Shown: piece after piece, positions 8,707 to 16,790 of the stretch
How positions within the stretch are numbered: position 1 is the stretch's first letter
How the letters are laid out: every line of letters begins with the position of its first letter
DNA from: Cognatilysobacter tabacisoli
Lineage (GTDB): Bacteria; Pseudomonadota; Gammaproteobacteria; Xanthomonadales; Xanthomonadaceae
Assembly (NCBI RefSeq): GCF_003586305.1
Contig: NZ_QXJI01000005.1
Coordinates: forward strand, 1 to 35,013
Direction of reading: 5' to 3'
DNA: 35,013 nucleotides
Translations under genes and position numbers: made by a program
Notes under the pieces: generated by a model
What the model was told of the DNA's origin: nothing
Seen by the model: only the letters and a program-made list of their open reading frames with translations
Databases searched by the model: none

Positions 8707-9246
8707 ATGGCAGAAGAACGTTCGCCGCGGGGTCGCGATCGCGATCGCAACCGCGAAGAGATCGACGACGGCATGATCGAGAAGCTGATCGCGGTCAACC
8801 GCGTCAGCAAGACCGTCAAGGGCGGCCGCCAGTTCACCTTCACCGCGCTGACGGTGGTGGGCGACGGCAACGGCAAGGTCGGCTTCGGCTACGGCAAGGC
8901 GCGCGAAGTGCCGGTCGCGATCCAGAAGTCGATGGAGTACGCCCGTAAGAGCATGGTCAACGTCGACCTGAACAACGGCACGCTGTGGCACCAGGTCAAG
9001 TCGGGCCACGGTGCGGCGCGCGTGTTCATGCAGCCGGCGTCCGAGGGTACCGGCGTGATCGCCGGTGGCGCGATGCGCGCCGTGCTCGAGGCGGTCGGCG
9101 TCAAGAACGTGCTGGCCAAGGCGGTCGGCTCGCGCAACCCGATCAACCTGGTTCGCGCCACGCTGCGTGGTCTCGGCGAGATGCATTCGCCGACCAAGAT
9201 CGCGGCCAAGCGCGGCAAGAAGGTGGAGGACCTGATCCATGGCTAA
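8707..9246 (+). CDS. rpsE: 30S ribosomal protein S5
   Basis: S5 helps form the mRNA entry channel and affects decoding accuracy. The product is 179 residues. A charged N-terminal extension ([18 protein letters not shown]) precedes the double-stranded RNA binding domain [20 protein letters not shown] and the C-terminal [20 protein letters not shown]. The ribosome binding site is weak (ACGGAA). The gene overlaps rpmD by eight bases, so rpmD translation is probably coupled. Confidence 0.98.
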   Translation: MAEERSPRGRDRDRNREEIDDGMIEKLIAVNRVSKTVKGGRQFTFTALTVVGDGNGKVGFGYGKAREVPVAIQKSMEYARKSMVNVDLNNGTLWHQVKSGHGAARVFMQPASEGTGVIAGGAMRAVLEAVGVKNVLAKAVGSRNPINLVRATLRGLGEMHSPTKIAAKRGKKVEDLIHG

Positions 9247-9436
9247 GAAGGAAGCCGCTGCCGGCACCATCAAGGTGCGCCTGGTCAAGGGCCTGCGTGG
9301 CACGCAGTCGCGTCACCGCCTGTCGGTGAAGGCGCTCGGCCTCGGCAAGCTCAACAGCGTCCGTGAGCTCAAGGACAGCCCGCAGGTTCGCGGCCTGATC
9401 AACCAGCTCCACTACCTCGTTCGCGTGGAGGAGTAA
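9239..9436 (+). CDS. rpmD: 50S ribosomal protein L30
   Basis: L30 is a small non-essential-type large-subunit protein. The product is 65 residues: [20 protein letters not shown], then [20 protein letters not shown] and the end [20 protein letters not shown] 9239 lies inside the last codons of rpsE (eight-base overlap), preceded by GGAGG within rpsE. Five bases separate it from rplO. Confidence 0.96.
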   Translation: MAKKEAAAGTIKVRLVKGLRGTQSRHRLSVKALGLGKLNSVRELKDSPQVRGLINQLHYLVRVEE

Positions 9437-9441
9437 TCAAC

Positions 9442-9879
9442 ATGCGTCTCAACACTCTCCAGCCGGCCGACGGCGCCCGCACCGAGCGCACCCGCGTCGG
9501 TCGTGGCATCGGTTCGGGCCTGGGCAAGACGGCCGGTCGCGGTCACAAGGGTTCCTTCGCGCGTTCGGGCAAGGGCAAGATCAAGGCCGGCTTCGAAGGC
9601 GGCCAGATGCCGATGCAGCGCCGCCTGCCGAAGATCGGTTTCCGCTCCAAGCTGCTGAAGGACACGGCGGAAGTGCTGCTGTACCAGCTGGACAAGCTGG
9701 ACGCCGGCACCGTCGACTTCGCTGCGCTCAAGGCCGCCAAGCTGGTGCCGAGCACCGCCAAGCAGGCCAAGATCGTCAAGAAGGGCGAGCTGACCAAGAA
9801 GTTCGTGCTGAAGGGCCTGATGGCCACGGCCGGTGCCAAGGCCGCGATCGAAGCGGCCGGCGGCCAGGTCGAGGAGTAA
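9442..9879 (+). CDS. rplO: 50S ribosomal protein L15
   Basis: L15 joins late in large-subunit assembly and contacts many 23S domains. The product is 145 residues. The glycine-rich N-terminal extension reads [20 protein letters not shown]; the motif [17 protein letters not shown] follows, and the C-terminal alpha/beta domain ends [24 protein letters not shown] precedes ATG 9442. secY starts seven bases downstream. Confidence 0.98.
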   Translation: MRLNTLQPADGARTERTRVGRGIGSGLGKTAGRGHKGSFARSGKGKIKAGFEGGQMPMQRRLPKIGFRSKLLKDTAEVLLYQLDKLDAGTVDFAALKAAKLVPSTAKQAKIVKKGELTKKFVLKGLMATAGAKAAIEAAGGQVEE

Positions 9880-9886
9880 GACCCGG

Positions 9887-11245
9887 ATGTCGCGACCGTC
9901 CAGTGCGGTAGCCGGCCTCGGTGGCGGGCTCGGTAAGTTCACCGAGCTCCGCCAGCGCCTGCTGTTCGTCGTCGGTGCCCTGATCGTCTACCGCATCGGT
10001 TGCTACATCCCGGTGCCGGGCGTCAACCCGCAGAAGATGCTGGAGTTGATGGAGACCCAGCAGGGCACGATCCTGGACATGTTCAACATGTTCTCGGGCG
10101 GTGCGCTGCACCAGTTCAGCCTGTTCGCGCTGAACGTGATGCCGTACATCTCGTCGTCGATCATCGTGCAGCTGCTGGTGCAGATCGTCCCGACCCTCAA
10201 GGCCATCCAGAAGGAAGGCGAGTCCGGTCGGCGCAAGATCAACCAGTGGTCCCGCATGGGCGCCATTCCGCTGGCGGTGTTCCAGTCGTTCTTCGCGGCC
10301 AAGGGCATCCTCGCGCTCGGTGCGAGCCAGGGCATCCAGGCGACCTACATCACCGGTCCGGCGTTCATCCTGACCGCCGTGATCGCGCTGACCGCCGGCA
10401 CGATGTTCCTGATGTGGCTGGGCGAGCAGGTCACCGAGCGCGGCATCGGTAACGGCATCTCGATGATCATCTTCGCCGGCATCGTGGCGGGTCTTCCGTC
10501 CGCGGTGATCGAAATGTTCACCCAGATCCGCAACGGCGACATGAACGCCCTGACCGCGATCGTGGTCGTGGCGATCGTGCTCGGCTTTACGTACCTGGTG
10601 GTGTTCGTCGAGCGCGGCCAGCGCCGCATCACGGTCAACTACGCGCGTCGCCAGGGTGGCCGCAGCGCCTACCTCAATCAGTCGTCGTTCCTGCCGCTGA
10701 AGCTCAACATGTCGGGCGTCATCCCGGCGATCTTCGCCTCGACGATCGTGATGTTCCCGGCGACCGCGTCGACCTGGATCAACCAGGCCAACGCGCCGGC
10801 GTGGCTGCAGAAGCTGACCCAGATGCTGGGGTCGGGCGAGCCGCTCTACATGATCGTCTACGCCGCGCTGATCATCGGCTTCGCGTTCTTCTACACCGCG
10901 CTGGTGTTCAACTCGCAGGAAACCGCCGACAACCTCAAGAAGTCGGGCGCGCTGATTCCGGGCATCCGCCCGGGCAAGGCGACGGCCGATTACGTTGACG
11001 GCGTGCTGACCCGCCTGACCGCGGCCGGCGCGATCTACCTGGTGGCCGTCTGCCTGCTGCCGGAAGTGATGCGCGCCGAGCTCGGGACTTCGTTCTACTT
11101 CGGCGGCACGTCGCTGCTGATCGTGGTGGTCGTGGTGATGGACTTCATCGCCCAGGTGCAGGCGCACCTGATGTCGCACCAGTACGAAAGCTTGTTGAAG
11201 AAGGCCAACCTCAAGGGTGGCTCGCGGGGCTTGTCCCGCGGTTGA
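9887..11245 (+). CDS. secY: Protein translocase subunit SecY
   Basis: SecY is the channel of the SecYEG translocon in the inner membrane. The product is 452 residues with about ten hydrophobic segments. It starts [18 protein letters not shown], has [12 protein letters not shown] after the first membrane helix, [16 protein letters not shown] in helix two and [15 protein letters not shown] in the first cytosolic loop. I chose ATG 9887, seven bases after rplO; an upstream extension would run back into rplO. A hairpin (CGCGGG 11223-11228 with CCCGCG 11235-11240) lies in the last codons. rpmJ does not follow. Confidence 0.98.
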   Translation: MSRPSSAVAGLGGGLGKFTELRQRLLFVVGALIVYRIGCYIPVPGVNPQKMLELMETQQGTILDMFNMFSGGALHQFSLFALNVMPYISSSIIVQLLVQIVPTLKAIQKEGESGRRKINQWSRMGAIPLAVFQSFFAAKGILALGASQGIQATYITGPAFILTAVIALTAGTMFLMWLGEQVTERGIGNGISMIIFAGIVAGLPSAVIEMFTQIRNGDMNALTAIVVVAIVLGFTYLVVFVERGQRRITVNYARRQGGRSAYLNQSSFLPLKLNMSGVIPAIFASTIVMFPATASTWINQANAPAWLQKLTQMLGSGEPLYMIVYAALIIGFAFFYTALVFNSQETADNLKKSGALIPGIRPGKATADYVDGVLTRLTAAGAIYLVAVCLLPEVMRAELGTSFYFGGTSLLIVVVVVMDFIAQVQAHLMSHQYESLLKKANLKGGSRGLSRG

Positions 11246-11563
11246 TGGTTCTTGACCCGGTGCCCGGCTGGCTCCCAGCTGCCGCACCGCACAGAAGGGC
11301 GACTCGCGCGGCGGTCTCGTGCGCGGGTGGGGCCGGACCGTTCCGCGCGCCAGAGTAGCGCGCGGGGCCGGACGACGCGGTTCATGCGTCGGGTCGGCCA
11401 GTCCGGGGTCCGTCGCCGGAGCATGGGCACACTCCCCATGCCGGGTTCCGCCGTGCGGCTGGCACGGCAGGACTTCCTATTACCACGAGACCTTGTTAAC
11501 ATTTCCAGTTCACTCCGCCGGGATAGAACCGTCTCGGCCGCCAAACCAGTTGGAGATCGCGTC
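11246..11563 (+). promoter_or_regulatory. 318-base secY-rpsM spacer with four hairpins
   Basis: No gene is visible here; in particular no rpmJ-like cysteine-rich small protein can be read. Hairpins: GCTGG 11267-11271 with CCAGC 11275-11279; CCGCGCGC 11343-11350 with GCGCGCGG 11358-11365; GCATGGG 11421-11427 with CCCATGC 11435-11441; GCCGTGC 11450-11456 with GCACGGC 11462-11468. A possible promoter, TTCCTA (11474-11479) and TAACAT (11497-11502) with 17 bases between, would start the alpha-operon transcript near 11509; hexamer matches are moderate. GGAG at 11552-11555 serves rpsM. Confidence 0.45.
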
Positions 11564-11920
11564 ATGGCGCGTATTGCGGGCGTCAACCTGCCTGCCCAGA
11601 AGCACGTCTGGGTCGGGCTGCAAAGCATCTACGGCATTGGCCGTACCCGTTCCAAGCAAGTCTGCGAGTCGGCCGGCGTCAAGTCGTCCACCAAGATCCG
11701 CGACCTGTCCGAGCCGGAAGTCGAGCGCCTGCGCGCGGAGATCGGCAAGTTCGTCGTCGAAGGCGACCTGCGTCGCGAAGTCGGCATCGCCATCAAGCGT
11801 CTGATGGACCTGGGCTGCTACCGCGGCCTGCGTCACCGCCGCGGCCTCCCGCTGCGTGGCCAGCGCACCCGGACCAATGCACGCACCCGCAAGGGTCCGC
11901 GCAAGGCCATCAAGAAGTAA
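11564..11920 (+). CDS. rpsM: 30S ribosomal protein S13
   Basis: S13 is a head protein that contacts P-site tRNA and forms intersubunit bridges. The product is 118 residues. It begins [20 protein letters not shown], has [17 protein letters not shown] and the basic tail [23 protein letters not shown] 11564 was chosen by homology to the conserved MARIAGVN start and GGAG upstream; the open frame continues far upstream but without family similarity. It is the first gene of the alpha operon. Confidence 0.98.
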   Translation: MARIAGVNLPAQKHVWVGLQSIYGIGRTRSKQVCESAGVKSSTKIRDLSEPEVERLRAEIGKFVVEGDLRREVGIAIKRLMDLGCYRGLRHRRGLPLRGQRTRTNARTRKGPRKAIKK

Positions 11921-11932
11921 GGGGTATAGACC

Positions 11933-12328
11933 ATGGCCAAGCCGGCTGCTGCTGCCAAGACCAAGAAGAAGATCAAGCGAGTCGTCACCGACGGCATCGC
12001 CCACGTCCACGCTTCTTTCAACAACACCATCATCACGATCACCGACCGCCAGGGCAACGCGCTGTCGTGGGCGACTTCGGGTGGCGCGGGTTTCCGCGGC
12101 TCGCGCAAGTCGACCCCGTTCGCCGCGCAGGTGGCCGCCGAGAAGGCCGGCCGCGCCGCGCTGGATTACGGCGTCAAGTCGCTCGAGGTCCGCATCAAGG
12201 GCCCGGGTCCCGGTCGTGAGTCCGCCGTTCGTTCGCTGAACAACGTCGGCTACAAGATCACCAACATCATCGACGTGACGCCTATCCCGCACAACGGGTG
12301 CCGTCCGCCGAAGAAGCGTCGCGTCTGA
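11933..12328 (+). CDS. rpsK: 30S ribosomal protein S11
   Basis: S11 lies on the platform of the small subunit near the E site. The product is 131 residues: a basic start [18 protein letters not shown], then [38 protein letters not shown] and the end [17 protein letters not shown]. All are hallmark segments. It lies 12 bases after rpsM and 14 before rpsD. Confidence 0.98.
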   Translation: MAKPAAAAKTKKKIKRVVTDGIAHVHASFNNTIITITDRQGNALSWATSGGAGFRGSRKSTPFAAQVAAEKAGRAALDYGVKSLEVRIKGPGPGRESAVRSLNNVGYKITNIIDVTPIPHNGCRPPKKRRV

Positions 12329-12342
12329 GGAGCTGAAAGACA

Positions 12343-12972
<630 letters not shown>

Positions 12973-12983
12973 TCCATCGTTCT

Positions 12984-13010
12984 GAACCTCCGGCCCCACG
13001 CCGGAGGTTC
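12984..13010 (+). promoter_or_regulatory. Perfect 10-bp hairpin between rpsD and rpoA
   Basis: GAACCTCCGG (12984-12993) pairs perfectly with CCGGAGGTTC (13001-13010) around loop CCCCACG. It starts 11 bases after the rpsD stop and ends just before the rpoA ribosome binding site AGGAG (13013-13017). There is no T tract. It may tune rpoA relative to the S-protein genes by mRNA processing or protein binding; this is inference. Confidence 0.6.
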
Positions 13011-13027
13011 CCAGGAGACACCACAAC

Positions 13028-14026
13028 ATGACGGTTACCGCCAATCAGGTTTTGCGCCCGCGTGGTCCGCAGATCGAGCGCATCACCGGCAACCGTGCCA
13101 AGGTCGTGATCGAGCCGCTCGAGCGCGGCTACGGGCACACCCTCGGCAACGCGCTGCGCCGCGTGCTGCTGTCCTCGATCCCCGGCTTCGCCATCACCGA
13201 GGTCGAGATCGATGGCGTGCTGCACGAGTACACGACGGTCGAGGGCCTGCAGGAAGACGTGCTCGAAGTCCTGCTGAACCTCAAGGACGTCGCGATCCGT
13301 ATGCACACCGGCGAGTCGGCGACGCTGTCGCTGAACAAGCAGGGCCCCGGCATCGTCACCGCCGGCGACATCAAGGTCGACCACAACGTCGAGATCCTCA
13401 ATACCGAGCACGTGATCGCCCACCTGACCAAGGACATGGCGCTCAACATGCGGTTGAAGATCGAGCGCGGCTTCGGCTACCAGCCGGCCGCCGCGCGTCG
13501 CCGGCCCGACGAGGAGACCCGCACCATCGGTCGCCTGATGCTGGACGCGTCGTTCTCGCCGGTCCGTCGCGTCGCCTACGCGGTGGAAGCCGCGCGCGTC
13601 GAGCAGCGCACCGACCTTGACAAGCTGGTCCTGGACATCGAGACCAACGGCACGATCGACGCAGAGGAAGCCGTCCGCACCGCGGCCGACATCCTGACCG
13701 ACCAGCTGTCGGTGTTCGGCGACTTCACCCACCGCGACCGCGGCCCGGCGAAGCCGGCGACCGGCGGCGTGGATCCGATCCTGCTGCGCCCGATCGATGA
13801 CCTCGAGCTGACGGTGCGTTCGGCCAACTGCCTCAAGGCCGAGAGCATCTATTACATCGGCGACCTGATCCAGAAGACCGAAGTCGAGCTGCTCAAGACC
13901 CCGAACCTCGGCAAGAAGTCGCTGACCGAGATCAAGGAAGTCCTGGCGCAGCGTGGCCTGTCGCTCGGCATGAAGCTCGAGAACTGGCCGCCGGCGGGCA
14001 TCGCCTCGCACGGCATGATGGGTTGA
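13028..14026 (+). CDS. rpoA: DNA-directed RNA polymerase subunit alpha
   Basis: RpoA dimerises to nucleate RNA polymerase assembly, and its C-terminal domain binds UP elements and activators. The product is 332 residues. The N-terminal domain (to about 235) has [20 protein letters not shown]; a linker with KPATGG leads to the C-terminal domain [20 protein letters not shown]. Arg264 in VRSANC corresponds to E. coli R265, the DNA contact. [18 protein letters not shown] is also intact. It is followed by a 155-base spacer and rplQ. Confidence 0.99.
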   Translation: MTVTANQVLRPRGPQIERITGNRAKVVIEPLERGYGHTLGNALRRVLLSSIPGFAITEVEIDGVLHEYTTVEGLQEDVLEVLLNLKDVAIRMHTGESATLSLNKQGPGIVTAGDIKVDHNVEILNTEHVIAHLTKDMALNMRLKIERGFGYQPAAARRRPDEETRTIGRLMLDASFSPVRRVAYAVEAARVEQRTDLDKLVLDIETNGTIDAEEAVRTAADILTDQLSVFGDFTHRDRGPAKPATGGVDPILLRPIDDLELTVRSANCLKAESIYYIGDLIQKTEVELLKTPNLGKKSLTEIKEVLAQRGLSLGMKLENWPPAGIASHGMMG

Positions 14027-14046
14027 TGCACTAACGCGCAACACAC

Positions 14047-14095
14047 GCGCCGACGGGCCCAAAGGCCCGCGGCGCTGCCCGGTCAGGACGACCGG
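14047..14095 (+). promoter_or_regulatory. Two hairpins between rpoA and rplQ
   Basis: GCGCCG (14047-14052), bulged A, CGGGCC (14054-14059), loop CAAA, GGCCCG plus CGGCGC (14064-14075) forms a 12-pair stem. A second stem is CCGGTC (14079-14084) with GACCGG (14090-14095). No T run follows, so read-through into rplQ is likely. The rest of the spacer up to 14181 shows only the rplQ ribosome binding site AGGAA. Confidence 0.55.
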
Positions 14096-14181
14096 TGCCG
14101 GACCAACCGCAGTCCATGCTCCAACGCCGGGATGGCGACAGCGACCTCCAACAGTCCCAACATTCACCAGGAACCACGCCC

Positions 14182-14553
14182 ATGCGCCACCAGAAATCCG
14201 GCCGCAAGTTCAGCCGCACCAGTGCACATCGCGATGCGATGTTCACCAACATGGCTGCCTCGCTGATCAAGCACGGCCTCATCCGCACCACCCTGCCGAA
14301 GGCCAAGGAGCTGCGCCGCGTCGCGGAGCCGCTGATCACCCTCGGCAAGACCGACGGCGTCGCCAACCGCCGCCTCGCCTTCTCGCGCCTGCGCGACAAG
14401 GAAGCGGTCGGCAAGCTGTTCGTCGAGCTGGGCCCGCGTTACCGCGAGCGCGCCGGCGGCTACCTGCGCATCCTCAAGTGCGGCTTCCGTGCCGGCGACA
14501 ATGCGCCGATGGCGTACGTCGAGCTGGTCGATCGCCCGCAGGCGGCCGAGTAA
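14182..14553 (+). CDS. rplQ: 50S ribosomal protein L17
   Basis: L17 binds near the tunnel exit of the large subunit. The product is 123 residues, starting with the family signature [20 protein letters not shown]. It contains [20 protein letters not shown] and ends with [18 protein letters not shown] chose ATG 14182 because the conserved MRHQ start is there with AGGAA upstream; an ATG further upstream at 14095 would add a non-homologous segment. It is the last gene of the super-operon. Confidence 0.98.
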   Translation: MRHQKSGRKFSRTSAHRDAMFTNMAASLIKHGLIRTTLPKAKELRRVAEPLITLGKTDGVANRRLAFSRLRDKEAVGKLFVELGPRYRERAGGYLRILKCGFRAGDNAPMAYVELVDRPQAAE

Positions 14554-14589
14554 TCCGTTCCGCGGCGATGGCCGCGGGCGGTGCGCTGC

Positions 14590-14637
14590 CGTCGGTTCCG
14601 GCCGACGCATGAAGACCCCGGCCACGGCCGGGGTTTT
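14590..14637 (+). terminator. Terminator of the ribosomal super-operon
   Basis: CCCCGGC (14616-14622), loop CACG, GCCGGGG (14627-14633) is followed by TTTTCTGCTTT, and flanking AAGA can pair with the T run. This is a textbook Rho-independent terminator, 62 bases after rplQ. A second stem CGTCGG (14590-14595) with CCGACG (14602-14607) lies just upstream. Confidence 0.85.
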
Positions 14638-14738
14638 CTGCTTTCGGGCGGACGCGATTCGCGCGAGCGGCGCGCCGGAATGACCGGCGGCGTCGTCGGC
14701 GCTTGCGCGTGGGTGCGTGTACAACGACGATGCGCGGC

Positions 14739-15239
14739 ATGACATTCAATCCCTTTCGTTCGTCCTTCCGCGTCCAGTTCCTGCTGGGATTCGCCGCGTG
14801 CGTCGGGTTGCTCGCCTACGCGATCTACACGCAGCTCTACGGCGGACTCGAGCCGTGCAACCTGTGCATCTTCCAGCGCATCGCCTTCGCCGCGCTGGGG
14901 CTGGTGTTCCTGGTGGGCGGGCTGCACGGGCCGCGTTCCCGCGGCGGGCGCGCCGGCTACGGCGCCGTGGCCGCGCTGGCCGGCCTGGTGGGCATCGGCA
15001 TCGCCGCCCGCCACGTCTACGTGCAGTTGAACCCGGTCGGCGCCAGCTGCGGCGTGCCGCTGTCGTTCATGCGCGAGACCATGTCCACCACCGACGTCAT
15101 CCGCAAGGTGCTGACCGCGACCGGCAACTGCGGCGACATCGACTGGACGTTCCTCGGATTGTCGATGCCCGCGTGGAGCCTCGTGTGGTTTGTCGCCTTG
15201 ACGGGCTGGGCGCTGCTGGCTGCATTTCGTCGCCGCTGA
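14739..15239 (+). CDS. dsbB: Disulfide bond formation protein B
   Basis: DsbB reoxidises periplasmic DsbA and passes electrons to quinone in the inner membrane. From ATG 14739 the product is 166 residues with four membrane segments. The first periplasmic pair is C40 and C43 in EPCNLC, next to the conserved FQR (Arg47-48 region). The second pair is C104 (GASCGVP) and C131 (TGNCGDIDW). In-frame starts at 14703 (TTG) and 14730 exist; I chose 14739 because the protein then begins MTFNPFRSSFRVQFLLGF, as in relatives I recall. It lies downstream of the ribosomal terminator and is probably transcribed separately. Confidence 0.94.
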   Translation: MTFNPFRSSFRVQFLLGFAACVGLLAYAIYTQLYGGLEPCNLCIFQRIAFAALGLVFLVGGLHGPRSRGGRAGYGAVAALAGLVGIGIAARHVYVQLNPVGASCGVPLSFMRETMSTTDVIRKVLTATGNCGDIDWTFLGLSMPAWSLVWFVALTGWALLAAFRRR

Positions 15240-15288
15240 TCCGCGCATGCACGCCGCTGCACGGGACGCTCGGTTGCCCACGTAACGG

Positions 15289-15317
15289 TTGCGCGCCCCA
15301 GCACGCCGGCACATGAT
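15289..15317 (+). promoter_or_regulatory. Possible promoter of the DAHP synthase gene
   Basis: TTGCGC (15289-15294) and CATGAT (15312-15317) are 17 bases apart, with the -10 box matching at four of six positions. Transcription would start near 15324, 27 bases before the coding start. Hexamer match only. Confidence 0.3.
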
Positions 15318-15350
15318 CGACGTTGCAATGCAGCAATCCCGAGACCCGCG

Positions 15351-16745
15351 ATGGCCCCCGCCGACCGAAAGATGCAATCCGTGAACCTGCCCATCGACTG
15401 GAGCCCGGACTCGTGGCGCGGCCGCACTGCGCTGCAGCTGCCGCAGTACCCGGATGCCGACGCGCTTGCCTCGGCGCTGGGCGAACTTCGCGCGCTGCCG
15501 CCGCTGGTGACGTCGTGGGAAATCCTGACGCTGAAGCAGCAGCTGGCCGAGGCGCAGGAGGGCAAGCGGTTCCTGCTGCAGGGTGGCGACTGCGCGGAGA
15601 GCTTCGGCGAGTGCACGTCGGACGTGATCTCGAACCGGCTCAAGGTGCTGTTGCAGATGAGCCTCGTCCTCGTGCACGGCATGCGCAAGCCGGTCGTGCG
15701 GGTGGGGCGCTTCGCCGGCCAGTACGCCAAGCCGCGCTCGGCGGACACCGAGACGATCGACGGGGTCACGCTGCCGAGCTACCGCGGCGACATGGTCAAC
15801 GGTCCGGAGTTCGACGCCTTGGTGCGCACCCCCGACCCGCGCCGGATGATCAAGGCGCACGCGCGTTCGGCGATGACGATGAACTTCGTCCGGGCGCTGA
15901 TCGATGGCGGCTTCGCCGACCTGCACCACCCCGAGTACTGGAACCTCAACTGGGTCGGCCACTCGCCGCTGGCCGACGAGTACCGGCAGATGGTCGCCTC
16001 GATCGGCGACGCGGTGCGCTTCATGGAAACGCTGTCGGGCAGCGAGGTGCACAACCTCAATCGGGTCGACTTCTACACCTCGCACGAAGCGCTGCTGCTG
16101 CCGTACGAGGCATCGATGACGCGTCAGGTGCCGCGCCACTGGGGCTGGTTCAACCTGAGCACGCATTTCCCGTGGATTGGCATGCGCACCGCGGCGGTCG
16201 ATGGCGCCCACGCGGAGTACTTCCGCGGCATCCGCAATCCGATCGCGCTGAAGGTCGGGCCGTCGGTCACGCCGGACCAGCTGCTGCGCATCGTCGACCT
16301 GCTGAATCCGGAAGACGAGCCCGGGCGCCTGACCTTCATCCACCGGATGGGCGCGGTGCACGTCGCGGAGAAGCTGCCGCCGCTGCTCGACGCCGTGCGG
16401 CGCGACGGCCGGCGGGTGCTGTGGGTGTGCGACCCGATGCACGGCAACACCGAGAGCACCAGCAACGGCTACAAGACGCGCCGCTTCCACAACATCCGCA
16501 GCGAACTCGAGCAGTCGTTCGAGCTGCACGCCGCGTCGGGCACGCGCTTGGGCGGCGTGCACCTGGAGCTGACCGGCGAAGACGTCACCGAGTGCCTCGG
16601 CGGTGCGCGCGAGCTGACCGAGGTCGACCTCGAGCGCGCGTACCGTTCGTGCGTCGATCCGCGCCTGAACTACGAGCAGGCGCTCGAGGTGGCGATGCTG
16701 ATCGTCCGCAAGCAGGCGCAGATCGGCACCCCGACCGAGGTCTAA
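15351..16745 (+). CDS. Class II 3-deoxy-7-phosphoheptulonate synthase
   Basis: This enzyme condenses phosphoenolpyruvate and erythrose 4-phosphate to DAHP, the first step of the shikimate pathway. The 464-residue product belongs to the class II (plant and actinobacterial type) family. It has LLQGGDCAESFGE with metal-binding Cys81, RVGRFAGQYAKPRS, TSHEALLLPYE, IALKVGPSVTPDQL, FIHRMGA and WVCDPMHGNTES. It is unrelated in sequence to E. coli AroF/G/H. ATG 15351 was taken as the start, but ATG 15372 (MQSVNLPIDWSP) is equally possible, as neither has a clear ribosome binding site. The gene converges on the amidase gene, 45 bases away. Confidence 0.96.
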   Translation: MAPADRKMQSVNLPIDWSPDSWRGRTALQLPQYPDADALASALGELRALPPLVTSWEILTLKQQLAEAQEGKRFLLQGGDCAESFGECTSDVISNRLKVLLQMSLVLVHGMRKPVVRVGRFAGQYAKPRSADTETIDGVTLPSYRGDMVNGPEFDALVRTPDPRRMIKAHARSAMTMNFVRALIDGGFADLHHPEYWNLNWVGHSPLADEYRQMVASIGDAVRFMETLSGSEVHNLNRVDFYTSHEALLLPYEASMTRQVPRHWGWFNLSTHFPWIGMRTAAVDGAHAEYFRGIRNPIALKVGPSVTPDQLLRIVDLLNPEDEPGRLTFIHRMGAVHVAEKLPPLLDAVRRDGRRVLWVCDPMHGNTESTSNGYKTRRFHNIRSELEQSFELHAASGTRLGGVHLELTGEDVTECLGGARELTEVDLERAYRSCVDPRLNYEQALEVAMLIVRKQAQIGTPTEV

Positions 16746-16761
16746 CCCGGCCCCCAGGGCA

Positions 16762-16776
16762 GGGCGCCGTGCGCCC
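16762..16776. terminator. Hairpin between convergent genes
   Basis: GGGCGC (16762-16767) pairs with GCGCCC (16771-16776) in the 45-base gap between the converging DAHP synthase and amidase genes. It could act for both strands, but the stem is short and lacks T tracts. Confidence 0.35.
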
Positions 16777-16790
16777 CGGAGCGCGCAGCG

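Noticed and set aside
11252-11563. Upstream extension of the rpsM reading frame
   Set aside because: The added 104 residues do not resemble S13 and the conserved start MARIAGVN with GGAG is at 11564.
11246-11563. Possible rpmJ (L36) gene
   Set aside because: No frame shows the MKVR start or the cysteine-containing core of L36.
14460-16562. A 700-codon open frame antisense to dsbB and the DAHP synthase gene
   Set aside because: It is a shadow of two well-supported genes and crosses a terminator; no recognisable domain.
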